In this document: positions 54,550-63,526 of the stretch, one piece after another | Numbering within the stretch: the stretch's first letter is position 1 | How the letters are laid out: every line of letters begins with the position of its first letter | Source: Rikenellaceae bacterium | Lineage (GTDB): Bacteria; Bacteroidota; Bacteroidia; Bacteroidales; Rikenellaceae | DNA length: 64,000 bases | Direction of reading: 5' to 3' | Assembly (NCBI GenBank): GCA_015060165.1 | Contig: SUZC01000010.1 | Coordinates: 19,054 to 83,053 of the forward strand | Notes under the pieces: model-generated | What the model was told of the DNA's origin: nothing | What the model saw: only the letters and a program-made list of their open reading frames with translations | The model's database searches: none | Translations under genes and position numbers: made by a program

Positions 54550-55809
54550 ATGTGGAGTGCTATTGGAGCTGTGGTCGGAATGATGTTGGCCATAGTGCTT
54601 ATTGTGCGAAAGTTTTCACCTGTTTATAGTCTTCTTTTGGGAGCTGTCGTGGGTGGTTTGATTGGAGGCTTTGGCTTGGATGGTACGGTGGCGAATATGA
54701 TTGCGGGGGTGAAGGATATTACTCCGGCAATCGTTAGAATTATTGCTGCCGGAGTCTTGTCGGGCGTGCTCATCAAAACAGGTGCTGCGGCATCAATTTC
54801 ACACGCGATTATCAATCGTTTGGGTAGTCGCCACGTCTTTCTGGCATTGGCCTTGTCGACCATGTTGTTGACTGCTGTGGGCGTATTTATCGATGTGGCT
54901 GTCATTACAGTAGCTCCAATCGCAATTATCATTGCCGAGAGAATGAATATCTCTAAGTTAAAACTTCTGTTGGCAATGGTGGGAGGTGGAAAGTGTGGTA
55001 ATATCATATCGCCAAATCCGAATACAATCATTGCAGCCGAGAACTTTGATGCACCTCTGTCGTCGGTGATGTTGGTAAATGCTGTTCCGGCGCTGCTGGG
55101 TTTGATTCTTACCGTATATGTCATACTTCCGCTCTTGCCTTCACGTAAAGATGCGAAGGTGGGTGGTGAAGTAAAAATTTCCGATGCCGAGCGCGGAGAT
55201 TTGCCATCGTTTGCGGCGTCGATTACTGCACCGTTGGTGGTTATTGTGTTGCTTATGTTGCGACCGATTGCAGGAATAGCCATTGATCCGTTGATTGCTC
55301 TGCCTGTGGGAGGTATTGTAGGAATCATTGCTACACGTCGCTGGAATATGGCAGCTGAGAGCGTAACGTATGGATTGGAGAAGATGTCTGTTGTAGCGGT
55401 ATTGCTGGTGAGTACGGGTGCTATCGCAGGAATAGTGAAGGCTTCAACTTTGACTGACTATCTGATTGAGTGGCTTGGGCAGGGAGAGTCGGCTAAGATG
55501 TTGCTGGCTCCACTGTCGGGTGCAATTATGTCGGCCGCGACAGCTTCGACCACGGCAGGTGCAACTATTGCTTCGGCATCGTTCTCTGAGGCCATTTTGG
55601 CATCGGGAGTATCGGCCGTATGGGGTGCTGCACTTGTGAATGTGGGAGCTACGGTACTCGACCATTTGCCTCACGGTTCGTTCTTCCACGCGACAGGAGG
55701 GGCGGTGGAGATGAATATAAAAGAACGCCTGCGATTGATTCCTTTTGAATCGCTGGTGGGAGCTGTACTTACGCTTCTGTCGCTTGCGATGTACGCGATA
55801 GTAGGGTGA
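54550..55809 (+). CDS. GntP-family permease, probable glycerate transporter
   Basis: A 419-residue inner-membrane protein with about twelve hydrophobic helices of the gluconate:H+ symporter family (GntP/DsdX/IdnT). Characteristic segments include GGGKCGNIISPNPNTIIAAENF and TASTTAGATIAS near the end. Translationally tight linkage to glycerate kinase (one base gap) makes glycerate or a related sugar acid the likely substrate. A terminator follows eight bases after the stop. Confidence 0.9.
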   Translation: MWSAIGAVVGMMLAIVLIVRKFSPVYSLLLGAVVGGLIGGFGLDGTVANMIAGVKDITPAIVRIIAAGVLSGVLIKTGAAASISHAIINRLGSRHVFLALALSTMLLTAVGVFIDVAVITVAPIAIIIAERMNISKLKLLLAMVGGGKCGNIISPNPNTIIAAENFDAPLSSVMLVNAVPALLGLILTVYVILPLLPSRKDAKVGGEVKISDAERGDLPSFAASITAPLVVIVLLMLRPIAGIAIDPLIALPVGGIVGIIATRRWNMAAESVTYGLEKMSVVAVLLVSTGAIAGIVKASTLTDYLIEWLGQGESAKMLLAPLSGAIMSAATASTTAGATIASASFSEAILASGVSAVWGAALVNVGATVLDHLPHGSFFHATGGAVEMNIKERLRLIPFESLVGAVLTLLSLAMYAIVG

Positions 55810-55816
55810 TAATTAT

Positions 55817-55846
55817 AGGGCTACTCGATAAATTTCGGGTAGCCCT
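55817..55846 (+). terminator. Terminator of the uvrC-permease run
   Basis: Eight-base stem AGGGCTAC/GTAGCCCT extended by CGA/TCG, followed by AATTGTTTC; a moderate T run. Confidence 0.8.
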
Positions 55847-55967
55847 AATTGTTTCTATTTAATTGTTTGTAATAATTTGCTGGTCTAAAAATGCTTTATT
55901 GAGGGCAAATTATTCAATCGGGTAATCTATTTTGGCAGGAAAATGCCGCATTTGTAAAGTTTTTTGG

Positions 55968-55975
55968 TATATTTG
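55968..55975 (+). promoter_or_regulatory. -7 box for nadBCA
   Basis: TATATTTG ending 22 bases before the chosen nadB start; no -33 box at the right spacing. It rules out the longer ORF beginning at 55932. Confidence 0.7.
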
Positions 55976-55997
55976 CATTATTATTACCCGAATTGTA

Positions 55998-57629
55998 ATG
56001 CGTAAGTTTGATTACATAATAATCGGTAGTGGACTTGCTGGTCTGTATGCGGCCTATAAGGCTTCGTTCAAGGGGAGTGTAGCAGTCCTTACCAAAACAT
56101 TCCTCAGAGAGAGCAATTCGTTTAATGCTCAGGGTGGTATTGCTGCTGTAACTTCGTTTGAGGATGATCCTGAAATTCACAAATCTGACACTTTGATTGC
56201 TGGTCGCGGTTTATGCGAGGATGCCTCGGTTGATATTTTGGTCAACGAGGGACCTGACCGTATAGCCGAGATTATTGCCGACGGTATGAAATTCGATACC
56301 GAGAATGGTGCGTTGGCTTTGGGCCTGGAGGGTGGTCACCATAAGCGTAGAATCCTACATGCTGGTGGCGATGCTACGGGGCGTTGGATTACCGAATTTG
56401 CCATCTCGAAGGTGGCTGAGAAGGAGAATATAACACTCTTCGAGAATACGTTGCTACTTGATTTGCTCATTAAGGATGGCACCTGTTATGGTGTGCGATG
56501 CTGGAGTAAAAACAAGGAGTTGGTACCGGATGCCGATAGTGATGGTGGTGAAGTGTTGCTTGCGGCAAATCACGTGTTTCTTACTTCGGGCGGTACGTCG
56601 GCAATATATGCCCGCACAACTAACCCCGAAACTACGGTCGGAGATGGCCTTGCCATAGCCTATAGTGCCGGTTGTCGCATTATGGATATGGAGTTTATTC
56701 AGTTCCACCCATCGGGACTCTATCTGAAGGATTCGTCGAAGGCGTTCCTCATTAGTGAAGCTGTGCGTGGCGAGGGGGCTCACCTGCTGGGTAAGAATGG
56801 AAAACGATTTATGGTACCTATTCACGAACTTGCCGAGCTCGCTCCACGTGATATTGTGGCCCGTTCGATATATAAACAGATGCAGAAGGATGATATGCCG
56901 TATGTACGTCTGTCGTTACGTCATCTCGACCGTGAAACCATTTTGAAACGCTTCCCCGGAATCAATGCCAAGTGTGTGGAGTTTGGTTATGACCTTACCG
57001 AAGAGATTCCCGTTGCTCCGGCAGCCCATTATACGGTGGGCGGTGTGGCATCGAATAGTAATGGACGTACGGATATCAAGCGTCTGTATGTGTGTGGTGA
57101 GATTGCCGCAACGGGTATTATGGGAGCTAATCGCTTGGCGTCGAATTCGCTTATCGAGTGTTTGGTGTTTGCCAATCGTGCAGTCGAGGACTCAGTCAAA
57201 GTGGGGACATTGGAAGAGTGCCCGCAGTTTGAGATGAAATATAGAATGGATAAGTCGAACCGTGATGAGTATCTCGAACTCAAACAGAAGGTGTCGAATA
57301 TAATGAATGCTCATGCCGGTATCGTACGTAGCGAGGAGGGCTTGAAGGAGGGACTTCGTAAGATCGAAACGTTGAAGGAGGAGTTGTTGGCTCGTTGTAA
57401 CGTAGGTCCGCAAGCCGAGTGTAAAGAGTTCTACGATGATGCTGCTTGGCGATTGTTGACCGTTGCATCGCTCATTATGACTCCTGCATTGTTGCGTAAG
57501 GAGAGTCGTGGAGGTCACTATCGCGAGGACTATCCTTGTGCCGACGAGAACTATGCTCTTCATTCGGTGCAGAGGTGTGGTGAGGAGATTACAACAGCCC
57601 CAGTAAATGAAAATTATTTAAACTTTTAG
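55998..57629 (+). CDS. nadB: L-aspartate oxidase
   Basis: FAD enzyme converting aspartate to iminoaspartate, first step of de novo NAD synthesis. The 543-residue protein starts MRKFDYIIIGSGLAGLYAA, with the dinucleotide fold at 9-20, SFNAQGGIAAV, FIQFHPSGLYL and GANRLASNSLIECLVF. The frame is open from 55932, but the promoter and the family start favour 55998. Being anaerobic-type, it may use fumarate as electron acceptor. nadC follows after seven bases. Confidence 0.97.
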   Translation: MRKFDYIIIGSGLAGLYAAYKASFKGSVAVLTKTFLRESNSFNAQGGIAAVTSFEDDPEIHKSDTLIAGRGLCEDASVDILVNEGPDRIAEIIADGMKFDTENGALALGLEGGHHKRRILHAGGDATGRWITEFAISKVAEKENITLFENTLLLDLLIKDGTCYGVRCWSKNKELVPDADSDGGEVLLAANHVFLTSGGTSAIYARTTNPETTVGDGLAIAYSAGCRIMDMEFIQFHPSGLYLKDSSKAFLISEAVRGEGAHLLGKNGKRFMVPIHELAELAPRDIVARSIYKQMQKDDMPYVRLSLRHLDRETILKRFPGINAKCVEFGYDLTEEIPVAPAAHYTVGGVASNSNGRTDIKRLYVCGEIAATGIMGANRLASNSLIECLVFANRAVEDSVKVGTLEECPQFEMKYRMDKSNRDEYLELKQKVSNIMNAHAGIVRSEEGLKEGLRKIETLKEELLARCNVGPQAECKEFYDDAAWRLLTVASLIMTPALLRKESRGGHYREDYPCADENYALHSVQRCGEEITTAPVNENYLNF

Positions 57630-57636
57630 GCAAAGT

Positions 57637-58485
57637 ATGCAATACGAGAATTTGATTAACAAATTGATAGACCTCGGTATCGAGGAGGATATCAATACGG
57701 GTGACATCACTACCGAGTCGATTATCCCCGAGTCGATGAATGCTGTGGCGACTATGACCGCTAAGCAGGATGGAGTTATCTCTGGTTTGGAGATTGTGAA
57801 GTTGGTATACGAGCGATTTCAGAAGGATACAGTATTTATTCCGTACTTTAAGAATGGAGATAGCGTGAAGAAGGGCGACGTGATATTGAAGGTTGAGGCC
57901 ACATATCCTACTCTGCTTCGCGGTGAGCGATTGTCGCTCAATATTTTCCAGCGTATGTGTGGTATTGCAACCGAGACTGCAAAGTATGTGAAGGAGTTGG
58001 TTGGAACATCAACCGAGCTTTTGGATACCCGCAAGACCGCTCCAGGCCTGAGAGTGTTGGATAAGATGGCCGTAAAAGATGGTGGCGGAACAAATCACCG
58101 TATGGGCCTTTATGATATGGCGATGATTAAGGACAACCACATCAAGATGGCCGGTGGAATTACAAAGGCTGTCGAGCAAGTCCGCGCTAATATCCCTGCC
58201 GGAGTGAAGATCGAGGTCGAGGCTACAAATCTTGCCGAGGTGCAGGAGGCTGTGGCTGCGGGTGCCGATATTATTATGTTTGATAATATGACCAACGATG
58301 CTATGACAGAGGCGGCTGCCTATATCAAATCAACAGGCAAGCCTATCAAGACCGAGGCATCGGGTAATATGAGTATTCCGCGTTTGAAGGAGGTTGCCGC
58401 TACGGGTGTTGACTATATTAGCGTTGGTGCGCTTACTCACACAGTTAAGGCTATGGATATCAGTATGAATATTCAAGTCGAATAA
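57637..58485 (+). CDS. nadC: Quinolinate phosphoribosyltransferase
   Basis: Turns quinolinate and PRPP into nicotinate mononucleotide. The 282-residue protein has LLDTRKTAPGLR near 128-139, GGGTNHRMGLYD near 149, and EVEATNLAEV plus SGNMSIPRL in the barrel. Typical length. Middle gene of nadB-nadC-nadA. Confidence 0.97.
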   Translation: MQYENLINKLIDLGIEEDINTGDITTESIIPESMNAVATMTAKQDGVISGLEIVKLVYERFQKDTVFIPYFKNGDSVKKGDVILKVEATYPTLLRGERLSLNIFQRMCGIATETAKYVKELVGTSTELLDTRKTAPGLRVLDKMAVKDGGGTNHRMGLYDMAMIKDNHIKMAGGITKAVEQVRANIPAGVKIEVEATNLAEVQEAVAAGADIIMFDNMTNDAMTEAAAYIKSTGKPIKTEASGNMSIPRLKEVAATGVDYISVGALTHTVKAMDISMNIQVE

Positions 58486-58531
58486 TGAACGAAGAATTTG
58501 TTTCTAATAAATTTCCTGAAACTTTGTGCCT

Positions 58532-59461
58532 ATGACACAACAAGAGCTTATGCAACGTATCGAGGAGCTGAAACGCCAGAAAGGGGCGGTCATCTTGGCT
58601 CACTACTATACTGCGCCAGAGGTGCAGGCGGTGGCCGATTTTTTGGGTGATTCGCTTGCTTTGTCGGTTAAAGCTCGCGATATTGATGCGCCGATTATAC
58701 TCTTTGCAGGTGTGAATTTTATGGCTGAGACGGCGAAGGTGTTGTCACCTGACAAAAAGGTGCTCATCCCTGTTGCCGAGGCGGGCTGCTCGTTGGCAGA
58801 GTCGTGCGATGCGGCCGAGTTTGCGGCTTTCAAGGCTAAGTATCCCGATCATAAGGTGGTGTCGTATGTCAATACTTCGGTGGGTGTGAAGGCTCTGACC
58901 GATGTGTGTTGCACATCATCGAATGCGTTGCAGGTTGTTGAGAGTATCCCAGCCGAGCAGCCTATAATCTTTGCCCCCGATAGAAATTTGGGTGGATATA
59001 TTCGTGAGAAGACCGGCCGCAAGAATATGGTTTTGTGGAACGGAGCGTGCGATGTTCACGAAAAATTCTTTGTCGAGGGTATTGAGGCTCTTAAAAAGGA
59101 GCACCCCGAAGCGAAGGTTGTTGTTCACCCGGAGTGCAAGGCCGAAGTTACAGCATTGGGCGATTATGTGGGCTCGACGGCTGGTATTTTGGAGTATTGC
59201 GCTCAGAGTGAAGCCGATGAGTTTATCGTAGTGACTGAGGCTGGTATTTTGGCCGAGATGGAGAAGAAGTTGCCTGCCAAACGATTTATCCCAGCCCCAA
59301 GCAGTTGTGGCAAGCGATGCAACGAGTGCGAATCGATGAAAATGGTGACACTTGAAAATATCGCGGCTTGCTTGGAGTCGGAGTCGCCTGAAGTTCAGCT
59401 TGATGAGGCTACTCGCACAGCGGCCGAGAAGGCAATTTTGAATATGGTCGCAATTAAATAA
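58532..59461 (+). CDS. nadA: Quinolinate synthase
   Basis: [4Fe-4S] enzyme condensing iminoaspartate with DHAP to quinolinate. The 309-residue protein shows the three cluster cysteines in TDVCCTSSNAL, VVHPECKAEV and SCGKRCNECESMKM, and the N-terminal ILAHYYTAPEVQ and GDSLALS segments. I start at the ATG 58532, two codons after an in-frame GTG. It follows nadC by 46 bases and completes the pathway. Confidence 0.97.
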   Translation: MTQQELMQRIEELKRQKGAVILAHYYTAPEVQAVADFLGDSLALSVKARDIDAPIILFAGVNFMAETAKVLSPDKKVLIPVAEAGCSLAESCDAAEFAAFKAKYPDHKVVSYVNTSVGVKALTDVCCTSSNALQVVESIPAEQPIIFAPDRNLGGYIREKTGRKNMVLWNGACDVHEKFFVEGIEALKKEHPEAKVVVHPECKAEVTALGDYVGSTAGILEYCAQSEADEFIVVTEAGILAEMEKKLPAKRFIPAPSSCGKRCNECESMKMVTLENIAACLESESPEVQLDEATRTAAEKAILNMVAIK

Positions 59462-59496
59462 ACTGAGGACCTGCGTAGGGTAAAGATCAAAACGAA

Positions 59497-59534
59497 AAAC
59501 ACCCCAAAAGTTCATTCAAACTTTTGGGGTGTTT
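59497..59534. terminator. Bidirectional terminator between nadA and anmK
   Basis: Fourteen-base stem AAACACCCCAAAAG with CTTTTGGGGTGTTT, T run on the plus strand and A run on the other. Confidence 0.93.
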
Positions 59535-59554
59535 CGTATTGTAATTAGGAGTGT

Positions 59555-60706
59555 CTAAAAATCCTTATTAGGTGCAGGAGTGATATTGCCCAAAATGACG
59601 TGGCGCGAAGCTCCCGTAGCCGAACATACGTTCGATGGATAGCCGTGTAGGGTCTCGTTGCCCATAACAGCAAAGGCAATGGCCTCCTTGGCATCGGACG
59701 AGAGTCCTATCTCGTCCTGAGTGGTGACTTCAACGCCTGCTAACTCGTCGGCAAGCATACATCGCAAAGTAGCGTTGTGGGCACCACCACCTCCGAGTAC
59801 GGTGCGCGATATAGGCCACTTCGGAATCACGAAACGTCGATATGCCTCGGCTATCGTACAAGCCGTAAAAGCTGTTGCAGTAGCAATCAAATCGGCCGAG
59901 GGTAGGGCTCCCCATTTCTCTAACAGGCCAACTGTAAACTGCTCTCCAAACATCTCTCGACCCGTACTTTTGGGTAGCGGCATCGAAATATAAGGGTGTG
60001 TCATCAATTCCGCGAGCATCTGCTGATTTACCTCTCCACTTGCTGCCACTCGACCACCCTCGTCATATGGGCGAGAGTAGAGGCGTTGCATCATCTCGTC
60101 GATTATCATATTGCCCGGACCGGTGTCGAATGCGTAAACATCGGCCATATTGCCCGTCGAGGGGAGTATGGTTACGTTTCCAATTCCACCTATGTTTTGT
60201 AGTGCGACATTCTGGTTGGGTGAGGAGTATAGCACAAATTCGCTGTAAGGAACAAGTGGAGCTCCCTCGCCACCTGCGGCAACATCCATCGTGCGGAAGT
60301 TCGACACCACCTTCACCCCCGTTTCGTAAGCAATTACTGCCGGCTCACCAATCTGAAATGTAGAGCGTGCGAAATCGCCATTGGGTTTGGGTATGTGCCA
60401 TACGGTTTGGCCGTGCGAGGCTATGAAGTCAACCTTCTCCATTGGAAAGTTCGCCTCGCGGCATACTGCTTTGGCTGCATCAGCAAACAGATAGCCGAGT
60501 TTGAAATTGAGTGAACATAGCAGATCGACTGTTCCCGTCGATGGCTTTACAGCTTTGCGAATCTTTTGTTTTATATTCTCGGGAATCTCGGTGGTGGTGA
60601 ATCCTATGAGAGTCACTTTGGTGGCGACGCCTCGACCTTCGATTTCGACCAAGGCGGCATCTACACCATCGAGCGATGTGCCCGACATAATACCTATGGC
60701 ATACAT
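59555..60706 (-). CDS. anmK: Anhydro-N-acetylmuramic acid kinase
   Basis: Cleaves and phosphorylates 1,6-anhydroMurNAc to MurNAc-6-phosphate in cell-wall recycling. The 383-residue protein begins MYAIGIMSGTSLDGVDAALV, with FIASHGQTVWHI, NIGGIGNVT, FDTGPGNMIIDE and GGGAHNATLRCML, all family hallmarks. No murQ or anhydro-sugar transporter adjoins it. Its promoter is at 60747-60754. Confidence 0.97.
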   Translation of the reverse strand: MYAIGIMSGTSLDGVDAALVEIEGRGVATKVTLIGFTTTEIPENIKQKIRKAVKPSTGTVDLLCSLNFKLGYLFADAAKAVCREANFPMEKVDFIASHGQTVWHIPKPNGDFARSTFQIGEPAVIAYETGVKVVSNFRTMDVAAGGEGAPLVPYSEFVLYSSPNQNVALQNIGGIGNVTILPSTGNMADVYAFDTGPGNMIIDEMMQRLYSRPYDEGGRVAASGEVNQQMLAELMTHPYISMPLPKSTGREMFGEQFTVGLLEKWGALPSADLIATATAFTACTIAEAYRRFVIPKWPISRTVLGGGGAHNATLRCMLADELAGVEVTTQDEIGLSSDAKEAIAFAVMGNETLHGYPSNVCSATGASRHVILGNITPAPNKDF

Positions 60707-60746
60707 AACTTATTGGGTGTTAGTTATTAGTTGTAGTGGTTGTATC

Positions 60747-60754
60747 AAAGATAG
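60747..60754 (-). promoter_or_regulatory. -7 box for anmK
   Basis: TATCTTTG on the minus strand; a TTTG lies 21 bases further up (60779-60776) inside the tRNA terminator. Confidence 0.6.
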
Positions 60755-60774
60755 TGATTTTTTATGTGATTGCA

Positions 60775-60808
60775 CAAAAAAACCTGCGTAACTTCCGTTA
60801 CACAGGTT
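60775..60808 (-). terminator. Terminator of the CAT-anticodon tRNA
   Basis: Stem AACCTGTGTAAC with GTTACGCAGGTT (one mismatch), loop GGAA, then a T run on the minus strand. Confidence 0.88.
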
Positions 60809-60815
60809 CTTCTTG

Positions 60816-60889
<74 letters not shown>

Positions 60890-60924
60890 AACGCACATTC
60901 GCTAATAAACGAACTTTGCGAGTG

Positions 60925-60932
60925 CAAAGATA
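60925..60932 (-). promoter_or_regulatory. -7 box for the CAT tRNA
   Basis: TATCTTTG on the minus strand, 36 bases before the tRNA; a TTTC at -33 spacing 19 is a near match. The tRNA is therefore not dependent on the recombinase transcript. Confidence 0.65.
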
Positions 60933-61084
60933 TGATAAAAAAATATAAAATGAAATTTTAGCGGCAAAAAGTTGTGCGGAGTAGATCTTTGTGTCCAAAT
61001 TAGCAATAAGTACGTCCGGAAATTAGTAGTTGGGCAGTAGCGTTAGGTATAGGTTATTCTCTGGGTTGTGTGTTTATGGCCTGG

Positions 61085-62101
61085 TTATATTACAATCGAG
61101 TTAATTATTAAGCTATTGGCTTGATCGATTATTATATTGCTCAACGAGTTGAGATATATTCGAGTGGTGTTTTCAGATTGATGTCCCATACTCTCACTTA
61201 TTACCGATATGGGTATGTTTTTGTCGTGGGCAATGCTTGCCCACGTATGGCGAGCAACATACATCGTGAGCGGAATGAGGAGTCCGATTTCGTGGCCAAT
61301 TATTTTCAGATGTCTGTTTATCGAGTGGCTGGCATTGATATATTGCGTGCGCTCGTTGTGCGGGTGGTGAATTATCGGGAGTAGAAATTGAGATTTACCC
61401 GTGTCGTGTTTGTTGACAATCTCCTGCATGCAACTCTCCCATTTGATAAATAGTTGTTGGCTGGTCTTTCGTCGGCGGTAGGAGAGAGTCCCGTCCGATA
61501 AATTGCTCTTGCGCAGAAATGCCATATCAACAAACGACATCCCACGAGTGTAGAAGCTAAATAGAAACATATCACGAGCAACGTCGGCTCTAGGATTGTT
61601 GTGTAGGTCAAGTTGTTTGATTCGCCGAATTGTCTCTAGCGATACGGCTCGCTTGACGGTCTTGTCGATACCTGTGTAGACTCTCTTGAATGGATAACGC
61701 TGTTGGGTGAGTTCAGCTTCAACTGCCCGATTGTATACAGCCCGCAGAATGCGCATATAAAACGATATAGTGTTCATCGTCAGTCCCTTGCGTTTGAGAT
61801 GTAGCTCGTATAACTGGATGGTGTGGGAGTTTAATTCACCAAACTGCAAATCTTTACAGCCGATGAATTTGCGAAAGCTACTCATGGCTGATGTGTAGGT
61901 CTCGCTTGTGCGATGTTGTCCTAACTCTTTGAGGTTGGAAACGATAGCCTCCATAAAATCAAAAAACGAATAATTGTCAGATGCCTCTTCAATTGTGGAT
62001 TCTTTCGCATGGTTAATCATAGAGTAATGGTTAATCCAGTCGTGCTGTGTCATTGGCGAGAACTTTGATGCACGACCCTCTCTCTTTAAAGTGTTTTTCA
62101 T
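61085..62101 (-). CDS. Site-specific tyrosine recombinase
   Basis: The 338-residue integrase/invertase has an N-terminal SAM-like core-binding domain (about 35-130) and a C-terminal catalytic domain: first arginine in FYTRGMSFVDMAFL, lysine in YRRRKTSQQL, HXXR-equivalent in YVARHTWASIA, and the nucleophile tyrosine in TTRIYLNSL. The SESMGHQSENTT segment resembles Bacteroides Mpi/Tsr DNA invertases and transposon integrases. I use the ATG at 62101; the frame opens at 62143. It stands alone, 196 bases upstream of a tRNA gene, with no other mobile-element genes. Confidence 0.9.
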   Translation of the reverse strand: MKNTLKREGRASKFSPMTQHDWINHYSMINHAKESTIEEASDNYSFFDFMEAIVSNLKELGQHRTSETYTSAMSSFRKFIGCKDLQFGELNSHTIQLYELHLKRKGLTMNTISFYMRILRAVYNRAVEAELTQQRYPFKRVYTGIDKTVKRAVSLETIRRIKQLDLHNNPRADVARDMFLFSFYTRGMSFVDMAFLRKSNLSDGTLSYRRRKTSQQLFIKWESCMQEIVNKHDTGKSQFLLPIIHHPHNERTQYINASHSINRHLKIIGHEIGLLIPLTMYVARHTWASIAHDKNIPISVISESMGHQSENTTRIYLNSLSNIIIDQANSLIINSIVI

Positions 62102-62418
62102 AGCATTAAAGTATTCTGAAAATAAAATAATATTATTGCACAACTTGCCCTCTTGATAGCTCGATTTATGTAAGATAACATCTTTTGCCCAATTAAAAAA
62201 ATAATTTTGCAGTGAATATTGTTGGTGTGACTCGATTTTTGCGTTCCAGTTTCAGACTTCTTGAGGTGGGAATGAGCAACAAGTTGGCGTATGTCCCACT
62301 CCTATTAACCTCGTTATATGTAAATAATTGTGATTTTTTTTGCAAAATGTTTGTGGGTGAAAATAAATTGCTTACCTTTGCAGTCGCTAAAAGCATTTAA
62401 TTCAAAAACATTACAAAC
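62102..62418. other. Intergenic region with an imperfect palindrome
   Basis: The gap between the recombinase and rpmE2. It holds AGGTGGGA (62264-62271) and TCCCACTCCT (62293-62302), an inverted repeat with an inner CAAC-AA-GTTG hairpin, plus the rpmE2 promoter. The palindrome could be a recombinase site or a leader structure. No gene is seen. Confidence 0.45.
62350..62380 (+). promoter_or_regulatory. rpmE2 promoter
   Basis: TTTG (62350-62353), 19 bases, TACCTTTG (62373-62380), leader about 35 bases. The same box as rpmH, fitting for ribosomal protein genes. Confidence 0.9.
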
Positions 62419-62682
62419 ATGAAGAAAGGTATTCACCCTGAAAATTATCGTTTGGTGGCGTTCAAGGATATGTCGAACGACCACGTGTTTTTGTGTCGGT
62501 CCGCCGTTTCGACAAAAGAGACCATCGAAGTGAACGGCGAAACCTATCCTGTGTACAAGATGGAAATCTCTAACACATCTCACCCTTTCTACACTGGTAA
62601 GATGAAGTTGGTTGACACCGCAGGTCGTGTGGATAAGTTTATGAGCCGCTACGCAAAGCGTTACGATAAGAAGAACAAGTAG
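62419..62682 (+). CDS. rpmE2: 50S ribosomal protein L31 type B
   Basis: An 87-residue protein beginning MKKGIHPENYRLVAFKDMSN, with HPFYTGKMKLVDTAGRVDKF near 57-76. The zinc-binding CXXC pairs of L31 type A are absent, as expected for the zinc-free type B. A single cysteine (FLCRSAV) remains. It has its own promoter and terminator. Confidence 0.97.
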   Translation: MKKGIHPENYRLVAFKDMSNDHVFLCRSAVSTKETIEVNGETYPVYKMEISNTSHPFYTGKMKLVDTAGRVDKFMSRYAKRYDKKNK

Positions 62683-62800
62683 TCTATTGTGGATTGCTTC
62701 GAGAAAGGTGTTCGATTTGGTCGAACACCTTTTTTTTGTGAATCCGCTGAGCTGGGAGCTTTCGGCGTCTGCCTTGTGTACAAAATCTTCACATACATCG
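62681..62800 (+). repeat. Degenerate fragments of the structured element around the rpmE2 terminator
   Basis: TCTATTGTGG right after the rpmE2 stop matches the 5' arm of copy 6 exactly, and GGGAGCTTTCGGCGTCTGCC with TTGTGTACAAAATCTTCACA (62753-62793) follows the body of the full copies. The rest of the 507-base gap 62683-63189 holds only the terminator and two tRNA-operon promoters. Confidence 0.5.
62704..62738 (+). terminator. rpmE2 terminator
   Basis: Twelve-base stem AAAGGTGTTCGA with TCGAACACCTTT, loop TTTGG, T run. Confidence 0.95.
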
Positions 62801-62996
62801 GTGAGGTTATAATTTTGGCGATTGTTTAGCGCACAACTCATCTGCTTATCGCGGAAAATACTGCAGGAGCGGATGTTTTGTGAGGAGTGCTAAGTAAAAG
62901 TCGCTTTTTGAGGCCGAAAATCTTATATATTATAATATAGGTGTGGCTTCAAAAAGAGTTTTTTTTATTTTTTACCAAAAAAAGCATCGTATTGTT

Positions 62997-63026
62997 TTTG
63001 AATTACAAAAGAAGTTACTATATTTG
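62997..63026 (+). promoter_or_regulatory. Upstream promoter of the tRNA-tuf operon
   Basis: TTTG (62997-63000), 18 bases, TATATTTG (63019-63026). The leader would be about 160 bases and run through the second promoter. Confidence 0.82.
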
Positions 63027-63141
63027 CACTCGATTTTCCGCCGTTAGCGTTAATGGTTGATTATCGAAGAGTTCTTTGAGCAAGAAGGTAAGGCAATTTT
63101 TAGTAAATTTTCGGGTCAAATTAAATTTTTGGGCAGAAAAA

Positions 63142-63172
63142 TTTGCAAGTTTAAAAAAAATACCTACCTTTG
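63142..63172 (+). promoter_or_regulatory. Downstream promoter of the tRNA-tuf operon
   Basis: TTTG (63142-63145), 19 bases, TACCTTTG (63165-63172), only 18 bases ahead of tRNA-Thr. Confidence 0.88.
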
Positions 63173-63190
63173 CAACCCGTAACGGTTAAT

Positions 63191-63264
63191 GCCGATGTAG
63201 CTCAGTTGGCCAGAGCACGTGATTTGTAATCTCGGGGTCGTGGGTTCGAATCCCTCCATCGGCT
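63191..63264 (+). tRNA. tRNA-Thr(TGT)
   Basis: Acceptor GCCGATG/CATCGGC, anticodon loop TTTGTAA with anticodon TGT, T-loop TTCGAAT. First gene of the tRNA-tuf operon. CCA not encoded. Confidence 0.97.
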
Positions 63265-63299
63265 CATAAACAACTACAAGGTTGTACCGTAAAATACTT

Positions 63300-63382
63300 G
63301 GGAAGATACCAGAGTGGCCAAATGGGGCAGACTGTAAATCTGCTGGCGTACGCCTTCGGTGGTTCGAATCCATCTCTTCCCA
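63300..63382 (+). tRNA. tRNA-Tyr(GTA)
   Basis: Acceptor GGGAAGA/TCTTCCC, anticodon loop CTGTAAA with anticodon GTA and a long class II variable arm (CTGGCGTACGCCTTCGG). 35 bases after tRNA-Thr. Confidence 0.97.
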
Positions 63383-63453
63383 CTCGCCGAACCGGTCGGG
63401 GTTGCAACGTCTCTTGCAGACAATGAAAAGCTGCTCTGATGCGGTTTGTTTTT

Positions 63454-63526
63454 GCGGAAGTAGCTCAGTTGATAGAGCATTAGCCTTCCAAGCTAAGGGT
63501 CGCGAGTTTGAGCCTCGTCTTCCGCT
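63454..63526 (+). tRNA. tRNA-Gly(TCC)
   Basis: Acceptor GCGGAAG/CTTCCGC, anticodon loop CTTCCAA with anticodon TCC. Last tRNA before tuf; unlike the E. coli thrU-tyrU-glyT-thrT-tufB order, no second tRNA-Thr follows. Confidence 0.97.

Noticed and set aside
55932..55997. Longer nadB start
   Set aside because: The leader residues are unlike the family and the -7 box lies inside it.
62314..62841. 175-residue minus-strand ORF over rpmE2 and the terminator
   Set aside because: It is the antisense reading of L31 and of a terminator; codon use is that of a shadow frame.
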